A stretch of DNA of 13,470 nucleotides, taken from assembly GCA_041917975.1 (NCBI GenBank), contig JAYRWN010000414.1:1-13470 (forward strand), read 5' to 3'. Position numbers and translations under genes: made by a program. Origin of the DNA: JAYRWN01 sp041917975 (GTDB lineage Bacteria; Bacteroidota; Bacteroidia; Chitinophagales; Saprospiraceae). Under the pieces are notes generated by a model that was given only the letters and a program-made list of their open reading frames with translations, had not been told where the DNA came from and did not search any database. This document shows positions 7,268 through 13,470 of the stretch, piece by piece; the stretch's first letter is position 1, and the number at the start of each line of letters is the position of its first letter.

Positions 7268-7719
7268 TGATGTGTCATAAAGCCTTAGCAACTAAACTTA
7301 GTTATTCTAATTAAAATTCCGCGGCAAAAGTAAATCAGCCCTTCTGTAATATTTATTTTGCTTGATATTGATATAACAAAATACTTTGTAATTTTAAGGA
7401 ACCTTGGAGTTTTGGTCATTGGAACCATTTCCCAGACAATTTTCTGAGGAGAGTGTTGTAAGATACATTTTTCAAGGTGCAAGAAGCAGGCGTATTTAGT
7501 GCTCATCAGAGTGGAGCAAAGAATATGGAAAGAAAATGTGCACCTTGTTGTGATCATCGGGGCCTTGAACAGACAGGCGTACGAAGTGATAATTATAGGG
7601 GGTGAGATGCAGAGTTGGCCAAAGCGAATCAAGGGTTGTAAAAATGAGTTTTGACCATAATTGATACAGCTTCGGCAAATTGTTCTTTAGTATTATAGAT
7701 TAGAATATGCAACTATATA

Positions 7720-7746
7720 ATATATATTATATATATTATATATATT
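7720..7746. repeat. AT microsatellite, three exact copies of atatatatt
   Basis: Three perfect tandem copies of a 9-bp unit at 7720-7728, 7729-7737 and 7738-7746, followed by a partial att. They lie about 105 bp upstream of the LuxR-type regulator start, in an AT-rich leader. Copy number could vary by slippage. Confidence 0.85.
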
Positions 7747-7851
7747 ATTAAAATTTTGGTCGCAAAAATAAATTATGATCAGACAGAACTATAATATATG
7801 GTACAGGTAACCTGATGAGTTAACAAGTAGCAATCCAGTTAATTTGATAAA

Positions 7852-8475
7852 ATGAGCATCAGATTAGGAATTATAAGCCACCATCAATTGTTTATTTCGG
7901 GATTAAAATGTATGTTGAATTGTGATCCTGATTATATCATTGAGGTCACAGCAAAAGATGCCAAAGAATTCTTAAGAATTATTCAAAAAGATAGTGCTCC
8001 GGAATTAATTATTCTAACTGTGCAAAATTTACCATCAGAATTATCAGATTCTATTAAAATTATCCATAAACAGCTTATTAAAGTAAAAATTATAGTAATC
8101 GATTTTAATGAAAATAATAATTCAGAGATATTTAGAACAGAAACTATTTATAACTATTTAGACCATAGTTCTAGTACGTCAGATTTATTTGAAGCTATCC
8201 AAGAGGCATTTTATAACCAAAAGTACACCAAACACAGCTTTAAAATGGAAAAGGGCGGCCCCGTGTTTCAGATTGCGGAGAAACCACATATTACGTCTCA
8301 GGAAGAAAATATTTTACGTTTGATGGCGCAGGGTAAAACGTCCAAACAAATAGCCAGGGAGTTATACATAAGTAAACTGACCGTCGATACGCATAGAAAG
8401 CATTTGCATAAAAAATTAAATATATTAACACCTGCTGGCTTAATCAAGTATGCTATAGAACATATCGTTCAATAA
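7852..8475 (+). CDS. LuxR/NarL-type regulator with a degenerate receiver domain
   Basis: A 207-residue protein with the length and two-domain layout of a NarL/FixJ response regulator. The C-terminal LuxR helix-turn-helix (about 146-207) is intact: ITSQEENILRLMAQGKTSKQIARELYISKLTVDTHRKHLHKKLNIL, with the usual recognition helix and dimer helix. The N-terminal domain keeps the receiver pattern of strands and helices (RLGIISHHQLFISGLKCML; PELIILTVQNLP; YNYLDHSSSTSDLFEAI) but lacks the phosphorylation residues. The acidic pair after strand 1 is Ser9-His10, the phospho-acceptor Asp is Thr56, and the conserved Lys after strand 5 is His105. It should therefore not be switched by a histidine kinase in the normal way. 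No kinase gene is adjacent. The gene is far more AT-rich than the DUF2911 gene (11 G+C in 8041-8100), though the HTH end is less so. A terminator follows at once. Confidence 0.88.
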   Translation: MSIRLGIISHHQLFISGLKCMLNCDPDYIIEVTAKDAKEFLRIIQKDSAPELIILTVQNLPSELSDSIKIIHKQLIKVKIIVIDFNENNNSEIFRTETIYNYLDHSSSTSDLFEAIQEAFYNQKYTKHSFKMEKGGPVFQIAEKPHITSQEENILRLMAQGKTSKQIARELYISKLTVDTHRKHLHKKLNILTPAGLIKYAIEHIVQ

Positions 8476-8501
8476 AAAAATACCTACTTGTAGGTATTTT
8501 T
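8476..8501 (+). terminator. Intrinsic terminator of the LuxR-type regulator
   Basis: Immediately after the stop codon, tacctac (8481-8487) and gtaggta (8490-8496) form a perfect stem. It is preceded by a run of A and followed by five T (8497-8501). The A and T runs can extend the pairing, which also makes it a possible bidirectional terminator. This shows that the regulator is a single-gene transcript separate from the barrel gene downstream. Confidence 0.75.
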
Positions 8502-8519
8502 ATCCTTGGTTGATAATGA

Positions 8520-8527
8520 TATATTTG
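8520..8527 (+). promoter_or_regulatory. Candidate Bacteroidetes -7 promoter box (tatatttg)
   Basis: An exact match to TAnnTTTG, 16 bp before the proposed barrel start at 8543 and after the upstream terminator. I do not see a matching TTG -33 element at the expected spacing, so this is weak support. If used, the transcript would begin near 8533 and exclude the upstream ATG at 8510. Confidence 0.35.
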
Positions 8528-8542
8528 GTGAAAACAACTGAG

Positions 8543-9421
8543 ATGCGCAGATTCCTAATATGCCTGATTCTTAGCATGTATGGTATTACTTTGGCCGGTC
8601 AAATAGACAGTTATATTGGTTCGTACACGGGGGTGAATGCAGAAAATTATTTTACCCCTTTGGCGGACGTTCTGGTCAGTACTTTTAACGCAGGTAATAT
8701 TTCACAAACTGCGGTGGATTCACAGTTACATTTTTCTATACGTTTAGTCGGTAGTTCATCCTTTATCCTGGGGGATCGGCTCAGGTATTTTACGGCCACC
8801 ACCGGTGAGGATTTTACCCCGGAGCTCAGAGTCAGGACTTCCACCTTTATAGGACCACCTTCATCCACAAATGCAGAAGGAGTAAACGGCACCGTGCACA
8901 CTTTTCCTGCCGGCATGGGTCTGTCTATGCTGCTATTCGCCATACCCCAGATAAATATATCCGGTATTTATAATACGGAGTTTTCCGGACGTTTTTTGAC
9001 CGGTGATACCAAAGGAGAATTGGGCAAAATTACCACTTGGGCAGCGGGGTTACGCCATAATATTGGTCAATACTTTATGCCTGATAATCGTTGGCTAATA
9101 TCGGCGGGTTACCTCTACCAAAGTTTACAAATGGGCACTTATCTTGACTTTAAGAGTCACCAGGGTAGTCTTATTGCCGGGCAGCAAAAATCCTGGTGGT
9201 ATTATTTTGGCCAGGTGACTGCACAATTTGGTCAGATGAATGTAAATTATGAGCATTACGATGGAACAACTGAACAACTAATCAATATTGATCTGAAAAA
9301 TTCTAATCCCATTCTTATTGGTGCAGGATGCGGGCTGCAGACTGGTGTGTTTATTGCCCAGCTGCAAGTTTTGGGTCCGTCACCGGTTATTACTGCTCTC
9401 TCCATCGGACTAAAATTTTAA
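8543..9421 (+). CDS. Outer-membrane beta-barrel-like protein (DUF6588-like)
   Basis: A 292-residue protein with a signal peptide (MRRFLICLILSMYGITLAGQ). The frame is open from 8510, but the signal peptide begins at ATG 8543, and a -7 box lies between the two ATGs, so I choose 8543. The mature part opens with IDSYIGSYTGVNAENYFTPLADVLVSTFNAG, the pattern of a plug-like start seen in DUF6588 proteins (a helix, then the phrase Tyr-x-x-Pro-Leu-x-x-x-Phe). It continues with alternating aromatic and polar beta-strands and glycine turns (WLISAGYLYQSLQMGTYLDF; WWYYFGQVTAQFGQMNVNYEHYDG) and ends in aliphatic-aromatic ALSIGLKF. The terminal Phe is the typical signal for outer-membrane insertion by the BAM complex. 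The ligand or function is unknown. The family assignment is moderately sure; the barrel topology is surer. Confidence 0.75.
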   Translation: MRRFLICLILSMYGITLAGQIDSYIGSYTGVNAENYFTPLADVLVSTFNAGNISQTAVDSQLHFSIRLVGSSSFILGDRLRYFTATTGEDFTPELRVRTSTFIGPPSSTNAEGVNGTVHTFPAGMGLSMLLFAIPQINISGIYNTEFSGRFLTGDTKGELGKITTWAAGLRHNIGQYFMPDNRWLISAGYLYQSLQMGTYLDFKSHQGSLIAGQQKSWWYYFGQVTAQFGQMNVNYEHYDGTTEQLINIDLKNSNPILIGAGCGLQTGVFIAQLQVLGPSPVITALSIGLKF

Positions 9422-9512
9422 TAGGTAAGCGAGTATGAAATTCATAATTTATAAATGTTATAGGGATAACGGTTAAACTGGAAATAAGTAAAATTAAATT
9501 ATTATAATAATA

Positions 9513-9520
9513 TAATTTTG
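9513..9520 (+). promoter_or_regulatory. Candidate Bacteroidetes -7 promoter box (taattttg)
   Basis: An exact TAnnTTTG match in the AT-rich 167-bp gap before the exported protein at 9589. It would give a leader of about 60 bases. No clear -33 TTG is seen at the expected distance. Confidence 0.35.
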
Positions 9521-9588
9521 GTTAATTAATATGGGATAATGGAAAGTAATGATTCATCGTTTGGGATAACCTCATAAATCATTGGGAT

Positions 9589-10182
9589 ATGAAAATAAAA
9601 ATATTGGTTGTACTGGTAGTATTAATTACTAACTTGTCATGCACATACATCCTATTTACCAGGCATATTGAAAAAACGCTGGATGAAAGACTAAATTTTA
9701 ATCAGACTGGTAAGATTTCTAAAACGTATTACTTTTCTACAACGAGTGTTGTTAACTATCTGAATGAGTATATTGAATCGAAAGGAACTGAAATAACTAA
9801 CCTGCAAATTAATAACGTCAGATTATCTGTAGGGTTAGGAAACCAAAATACGGCTAGTGTTCTTAATAATGTAGAAGTATCATTAAATGTTGGTAGTAGT
9901 GGTAATCTCAAATATTTTAAAATAAACAGTATTCCTTTAAATTTTCTCGTGTCAATTACTGTAAATGAGTATTTAGATAAAAAAGGAGTGCAAGAACTAC
10001 GAAAATTCCTTGAAGAAAATATAGTCGGAAAAAGGGAAAAAGTGTTCTCACTTATAATTAAAGCAGACATTCCATCCGGACAAAGGTTCACCGGCGATAT
10101 CAGCATAAAAATGGATGTTACCATGGATGCAGAGACCTGCGAGAAGGTTTTTTTGGGCTTTGAGGGCGCCAGATGTTTATGA
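9589..10182 (+). CDS. AT-rich exported protein of unknown function, possible lipoprotein
   Basis: A 197-residue protein I do not recognise. It starts with a positively charged, strongly hydrophobic segment (MKIKILVVLVVLITNLSCTY). Cys18 could be a lipidation site, but Asn-Leu-Ser before it is an imperfect lipobox, so it may instead be a signal anchor. The remainder alternates amphipathic beta-strands with two helices (TTSVVNYLNEYIESKG; VQELRKFLEENIVG). It ends in TGDISIKMDVTMDAETCEKVFLGFEGARCL, where two further Cys residues (one near the C-terminus) could form a disulfide. The pattern resembles small beta-sandwich surface lipoproteins of Bacteroidota, but that is only an impression. Its base composition is much lower in G+C than neighbouring metabolic genes (14 of 60 in 9901-9960), so it may have been acquired. 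It has no partner on either side: the barrel gene ends 167 bp upstream and only remnants lie downstream. Confidence 0.7.
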   Translation: MKIKILVVLVVLITNLSCTYILFTRHIEKTLDERLNFNQTGKISKTYYFSTTSVVNYLNEYIESKGTEITNLQINNVRLSVGLGNQNTASVLNNVEVSLNVGSSGNLKYFKINSIPLNFLVSITVNEYLDKKGVQELRKFLEENIVGKREKVFSLIIKADIPSGQRFTGDISIKMDVTMDAETCEKVFLGFEGARCL

Positions 10183-10380
10183 TACTATTGAGATGAATTT
10201 GCATGAATTGAGCTATTCTTAGTTTAGCTTAAAAAATAATCTAATCTATACGATTGAAAAAATAATATATGCGGATAAAAAAATGTTGTGAGGTAACAGA
10301 GCAGTCCGGATGGTTATAATTATATTCATGAGGGATTCTAACGAATTGCCGAGCTAGGTGCTGATCATGATGATCGATAA
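10183..10380. other. Non-coding spacer between convergent gene and remnants
   Basis: About 200 AT-rich bases with no reading frame that I can support. A short palindrome-rich patch (tgatcatgatgatcgataatca, around 10361-10383) is the only structure noticed. It is not positioned like a normal terminator. Confidence 0.4.
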
Positions 10381-10563
10381 TCATTTTCCTTTCCGGATGA
10401 CTAAACAATGAATAATTAAACTATACCTGCCGGTGGTGATTTCCTGGTGAATGGATCCAATGACCGCGGATCCACTACTTTGCTGGCCGGTAAGATAAAG
10501 GCCAGAATTGTTTAGGGTTTGCACGCGATTAGAGTCCTTCTGACCGCAACTGGCCACCATCAA
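10381..10563 (-). pseudogene. Orphan 60-codon fragment, possibly a sorting-domain tail
   Basis: A short frame on the minus strand, located beyond the broken serine hydrolase gene and in a region of decay. The last third (ITTGRYSLIIHCLVIRKGK) resembles the end of type IX secretion C-terminal sorting domains (Gly-x-Tyr-x-Leu-x-Ile followed by a short basic strand), and the preceding NNSGLYLTGQQ would fit an earlier strand of such a domain. This similarity is short and could be chance. The upstream ATG may be incidental, and the piece is more likely a remnant of a longer gene than a working small protein. Confidence 0.3.
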
Positions 10564-10693
10564 ACATCGGAAAGTTATGAGAAAGGGAGATAGTTACTAT
10601 ATAAACGTGATATGGTTTGGTACGTAATTATTAGTCTAAAAAATAGGGGACGTAATGAAAGCATCAACTTAAGATGGCCGTTTTGGATGCTAA

Positions 10694-11045
10694 TTACTCT
10701 GATAAAAATTTCCGGATATCGCCGGCCAGTTTGATCCTGTTCGGTTCGCGCAGGTACATCATGTGTCCGGCTGCTTACCGACGCCAATTCAAACACCGAT
10801 GAATCGTTTAACATTCGTTTGGTGCCAAAGTCGGCATAGCCATACGATTTTTGAAAAATTATTGCTCCATGTTCTGCAACCAGAACATTGCCATTAAATT
10901 GAAAATATTTCGACTGAGCACTTAGGTATTCATCTAATTGGGCTACAATATTCGAGTTGTGATCGGTTGTTTTCAGGTTGACAAGATCTGTTTTGCAGCC
11001 TAACCCGAAAAATAACGTGCAGAGGCAGAGAATAATTTGTTTCAT
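10694..11045 (-). pseudogene. Truncated, frameshifted serine hydrolase (beta-lactamase/AmpC-like family)
   Basis: Reading from ATG 11045 leftward gives a signal/lipoprotein-like start (MKQIILCLCTLFFGLGCKTD) and then the start of a beta-lactamase-family serine hydrolase (PF00144 type): QFNGNVLVAEHGAIIFQKSYGYADFGTKRMLNDSSVFELASVS. The expected SxxK catalytic motif should read SVSK at residues 89-92. Here it reads SVSS and the frame is lost. Family residues reappear in another frame a few bases later as MMYLREPNRIKLAGDIRKFLSE, ending at a TAA at 10694-10696. The break lies at about 10760-10775; assuming usual family spacing, roughly 11 bases are missing. Only about 115 of the usual 350 or more residues remain, so the gene is doubly broken. 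Left in its own frame, the ORF would run to 10575 with unrelated sequence. Confidence 0.8.
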
Positions 11046-11425
11046 TATCTAATTTAAGATTTTTATTAAAAATAATAAATTATGGACGGTTAAGAAAATT
11101 AAAAACACATTTTTTACCTTGTCTTAATAGTATTGTCGGAATCTATGAACAGCTGTTAGCCTCTACCTTTGGAAAGAAATTAGTTAATAATACATATTAT
11201 TATCATTAATATTTTCTTTCGTTACTTTTTCTTATGTTAAATTAACATTTTAAGGTGGATTGACTATGCAGCTTAAGGTATAAAAATTAAAATAGGTCTT
11301 TGGTATCCTATACAACTATTCCGACGATAACAGTTATATTGTTCAAAGCAAAGGCTTAATCCTTACGATAAATGGAAATAATATGTAGCCAGATTAAGGT
11401 AAATATGCCCAAATTTTTCAGTTCG

Positions 11426-11668
11426 TCACATTTTTTCAATAACGATTTTATTATTCGCTTGACCCTTACCTTCCATGGATAACCTGGTTTGTTGATAATA
11501 CGGTAAAGGTAAGTAAAGGACTGGTACCTGACTGTTCTGATCGGTAATCAATATTTTCTGGTGCTCCTTACTGAACAATAGCCTCCTACATTTTTTTGTA
11601 GGATTGATGTTTCGATAATAACTGCTTTTAACATAAGTCTTCTTATCCCGTCTGGCAGCTTTATCTAA
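11426..11668 (-). pseudogene. 80-codon open frame without a start, possible gene remnant
   Basis: On the minus strand a frame stays open from just after a TAG (11669-11671) to a TGA (11426-11428). It encodes a basic, then mixed sequence (LDKAARRDKKTYVKSSYY; KILITDQNSQVPVLYLPLPYY) that reads more like protein than random sequence. There is no ATG except close to the end. A TTG at 11578 with AGGAGG just before it could start a 50-residue protein, but the spacing is only three bases. Upstream of the TAG, another frame (AIGLKEFVDS) would join smoothly if a single base were restored. No family recognised. Confidence 0.25.
11584..11603. other. Hairpin tcctaca-tttttt-tgtagga
   Basis: A perfect 7-bp inverted repeat with a loop of six T, inside the start-less frame. 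There is no T-run on the far side, so it is not a standard terminator. Confidence 0.35.
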
Positions 11669-11795
11669 CTATCGACAAATTCTTTCAATCCAATAGCTTT
11701 TTACCTTATTTTTGACCTATGCAGTTACGTTAGGTTTAATATTTTTTTGGAAATGTTTGCAGTTATAAGCAGATACAAACCTTGAGTCCACTCCA

Positions 11796-11821
11796 GAAAG
11801 TAAATATTGAAAAATACTTTC
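11796..11821. other. Hairpin gaaagta / tactttc upstream of the transposase gene
   Basis: A perfect 7-bp inverted repeat with a 12-base centre, about 55 bp before the transposase start. It may be a structured leader or a subterminal site of the insertion sequence; neither can be shown without the other end. Confidence 0.3.
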
Positions 11822-11873
11822 AAATATATTGAATATTTATTTGTATTTTGTTACATTAAATCAAAATATATAG

Positions 11874-13470
11874 ATGTTTAAAAAGAGTAAAGCAAATCAA
11901 CCTACTATATTTGAAGGATTAGATATGCTATTGAATAAAAAAGGACAAAAGCTGATCTCTAACCCAGGAATCTGGTTCAATCTATTTAGAACGCAAGTAT
12001 ATGATCGAATTGATGAGGAACTATTTTCTGTTCTGTTTGACCCGATCATGGGAAGATCGAATTCAAGTGTGCGTTTATTGGTGGGTATGATTATTTTGAA
12101 AGAAGGATTTCAAATCACGGATGAACAATTGTTCATGAGTTGTGAGCTTGATTTAGGATATCGCAAAGCATTGGGGTTACATAATATAGATGAAGAAATA
12201 CCAGTTCCAGCAACGTATTATGATTTTAAAAGAAAAATCCATGAGCATTATGAAATTACAGGAACCAGCTTAATGAACGAAGCATTTTTGCAAATAACAA
12301 CAGAACAAGTAAGCGAATTTTCAGTAGGCGGAAAAAAAATAAGGTTAGATAGCAAGTTAATTCAATCAAATATAGCCAGATGTACTAGATTAGGCTTAAT
12401 AATAAAAACAATTCAGAAATTTTTGAAATGCCTTGAATCTGGTATGCTTTCAACATTAGATAAGAAATGGAGATTAATGGCGGAGGCGATAATTGCGAGT
12501 AGTTCTGATAATCAGCAGTTTGGTCTGAGTGATTTGGCAAAGCAAGAAAAGCTTATAGAGCTAGGAAAGATGATAAAAGCAATGCTTGTAAATTCAAAGT
12601 TGAAGGGTGTCAAAGAATATAATTTATTGAAAAGGTTATTTGAAGAGCAATACTATATTAGTGGGAAAGGAAAAATTATGGTGAAAGAAAATAAAGTAAT
12701 CAGTGCAGATTCACTTCAGTCACCTCACGATCCTGATGCAGCTTATAGAAAAAAAGGCAATCAAAATGGCTCTGGCACACAAACCGTCAATGGCTATTGT
12801 GCAAATATCACAGAGACATGCAATCATAAGAAAGATGAGCCAAAGCTAGACTTTATAGTCTCTGCGGAAGTAGGCTCAGCGGTAAAACAAGACGGTGAAT
12901 TCTTATATGTTGCTATTAAAGATAGTAAAACAACAACAGGTGAATTGCCAGAATCATTGATAACGGATGGCGGTTATTCGAATAATGAAGAAGAACAAAA
13001 AATAAAATCTGAATTTCCAGAGATAACTCATATCAAGACAGGGCTAGTAGGAAGAATGGGAGAAATGGAATACATCATGGATGAAAGCAATGAACCACAG
13101 TATATCTTTCATAGAGGAATAAAAAAGAAAGTGATCATTGTGCAAAAAAAGGATGGTTCGAAAATCTATAAAATAAAAGATAAAAAACAAAATTCAGGGT
13201 TTAGATACATAAGTCATGATCAAATAGCATATCATTTCAAGAGAAAAGAATTGGAAAACATGCCAATAGATATAAAAAATATACGCCCTCCGATTGAAAG
13301 TACAATCAATCAAGTGTTTTGTGGACTTGAGGGAAACAAAAGTAAATATCGAGGCTTGGCTAAAACAATTAGTTATGTGATTTCAAGGTGCATATGGACA
13401 AATTTTAGAAGAATTGAAGATAAAATTTGCAAAAAAGGCAAATGGAAAGGCCTTTTTTCGAAAATCTACA
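11874..13470 (+). CDS. DDE transposase with DUF772 N-terminus (IS1182-like), 3' end outside window
   Basis: A frame starting at ATG 11874 is open for 532 codons to the window edge, so the C-terminus is missing here. Residues about 60-105 (SSVRLLVGMIILKEGFQITDEQLFMSCELDLGYRKALGL) match the DUF772 region that opens many IS1182/IS5-type transposases. The catalytic acidic residues appear to be Asp159 in KIRLDSKLIQSN, Asp365 in ITDGGYSNN and Glu475 in RPPIESTINQVF. Between the first two, SLQSPHDPDAAYRKKGNQNGSGTQTVNGYCANITETC is the typical family block before strand 4. There is no internal stop or frameshift in the visible part, so the enzyme may be active. It is AT-rich and Lys-rich, unlike the host-like genes on the left. 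Terminal inverted repeats cannot be identified from one end. Confidence 0.9.
   Translation, partial: MFKKSKANQPTIFEGLDMLLNKKGQKLISNPGIWFNLFRTQVYDRIDEELFSVLFDPIMGRSNSSVRLLVGMIILKEGFQITDEQLFMSCELDLGYRKALGLHNIDEEIPVPATYYDFKRKIHEHYEITGTSLMNEAFLQITTEQVSEFSVGGKKIRLDSKLIQSNIARCTRLGLIIKTIQKFLKCLESGMLSTLDKKWRLMAEAIIASSSDNQQFGLSDLAKQEKLIELGKMIKAMLVNSKLKGVKEYNLLKRLFEEQYYISGKGKIMVKENKVISADSLQSPHDPDAAYRKKGNQNGSGTQTVNGYCANITETCNHKKDEPKLDFIVSAEVGSAVKQDGEFLYVAIKDSKTTTGELPESLITDGGYSNNEEEQKIKSEFPEITHIKTGLVGRMGEMEYIMDESNEPQYIFHRGIKKKVIIVQKKDGSKIYKIKDKKQNSGFRYISHDQIAYHFKRKELENMPIDIKNIRPPIESTINQVFCGLEGNKSKYRGLAKTISYVISRCIWTNFRRIEDKICKKGKWKGLFSKIY
11874..13470 (+). mobile_element. Insertion sequence, IS1182-like, right end outside window
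   Basis: The transposase coding region marks an insertion sequence whose left terminus lies in the non-coding stretch before 11874 and whose right terminus lies beyond 13470. Broken genes next to it (serine hydrolase remnant, start-less frame) suggest that this side of the locus tolerates insertions and deletions. The boundaries given are only those of the visible transposase. Confidence 0.7.

Larger units (their letters stand above)
7199..7851. other. Gene-poor 650-bp spacer with hairpins, ambiguous open frames and an AT microsatellite
   Basis: No gene here convinces me. After two hairpins (7213-7236 and 7249-7267, listed separately), bases 7285-7654 contain overlapping open frames on opposite strands. 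One is a 115-codon minus frame (7285-7632), rich in Cys and Ile and unlike any family I know. The other is a 68-codon plus frame (7448-7654) without a start near its beginning; it contains a repeated strand-like pattern, QAYLVLIRV and QAYEVIIIGG, 29 codons apart. One of these may be the remnant of a gene. The remainder up to 7851 is AT-rich and includes a 9-bp microsatellite just upstream of the LuxR-type regulator. Confidence 0.5.
11046..11873. other. 830-bp decayed spacer left of the transposase
   Basis: Mostly AT-rich and without an intact gene. It contains one start-less open frame (11426-11668, minus, listed separately), a palindrome aacagctgtt at 11148-11157, a partly matching inverted pair attgtcggaat (11132-11142) and attccgacgat (11318-11328), and two hairpins at 11584-11603 and 11796-11821. 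The left end of the insertion sequence must lie somewhere in this stretch. I cannot place it because the right end is outside the window. Confidence 0.5.

Noticed and set aside
7285..7632. 115-codon minus-strand frame as a real gene
   Set aside because: Cys- and Ile-rich translation with no known motif, opposed by another open frame, and no ribosome-binding site. Kept only as an ambiguous feature of the spacer.
7752..7759. aaattttg as a -7 box for the LuxR-type gene
   Set aside because: It lacks the leading T of TAnnTTTG and no -33 element is visible in the AT repeat upstream.
8510..8542. Start of the barrel protein at ATG 8510
   Set aside because: It would place 11 polar residues before the signal peptide; the ATG at 8543 begins a standard signal sequence and follows a -7 box.
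8647..8943. 98-codon minus-strand frame opposite the barrel gene
   Set aside because: It lies entirely inside a barrel gene with a signal peptide and beta-strand pattern.
9756..10124. 122-codon minus-strand frame opposite the unknown exported protein
   Set aside because: The plus-strand frame has a signal sequence and a coherent strand/helix pattern; the minus frame looks like its antisense shadow.

Overview
The window looks like a chromosomal segment of a Bacteroidota bacterium, most likely a Saprospiraceae-like lineage. The protein families point that way: a DUF2961/GH172 glycosidase, a DUF2911 protein with a helical tail, a DUF1569 DinB-like protein and a DUF6588-like outer-membrane barrel. 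Most genes also lack a strong Shine-Dalgarno sequence, and two upstream regions carry exact matches to the Bacteroidetes -7 box TAnnTTTG. The lineage is an inference from families and style; there is no rRNA or marker gene here. No tRNA, rRNA or CRISPR array was seen.

Layout. Bases 1-321 are a decaying tandem array with a 144-bp period; each full unit encodes three small hairpins. Bases 385-4400 hold three plus-strand genes: a short-chain dehydrogenase, a secreted GH172-type glycosidase, and a 12-TM major facilitator transporter whose start codon shares one base with the glycosidase stop. The last two form a likely glycan cleavage and uptake pair. Facing them on the minus strand (4445-5906) is a two-gene unit: an AraC-type regulator followed by a DUF1569 protein. 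Divergent from it is a secreted DUF2911 protein (6077-7198).

Bases 7199-7851 hold no convincing gene. They contain two perfect hairpins, ambiguous overlapping open frames and a 9-bp AT microsatellite. Next come a LuxR/NarL-type regulator with a degenerate receiver domain (7852-8475), a good intrinsic terminator, a beta-barrel protein (8543-9421) and an AT-rich exported protein of unknown function (9589-10182).

The right third (10183-13470) is a zone of decay. It holds a truncated, frameshifted serine hydrolase of the beta-lactamase/AmpC-like family (10694-11045, minus), a short orphan fragment (10381-10563, minus), a start-less open frame (11426-11668, minus), and finally a DDE transposase with a DUF772 N-terminus (IS1182-like), which runs off the right edge at 13470.

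Base composition is mosaic. I count 31 G+C in the 60 bases 6241-6300 (DUF2911 gene), but 11 in 8041-8100 (LuxR regulator) and 14 in 9901-9960 (exported protein). I see no clear-cut new defence or biosynthetic system. The most interesting signals are the phosphorylation-independent-looking response regulator, the hairpin-bearing 144-bp repeat and the cluster of gene remnants beside the insertion sequence.
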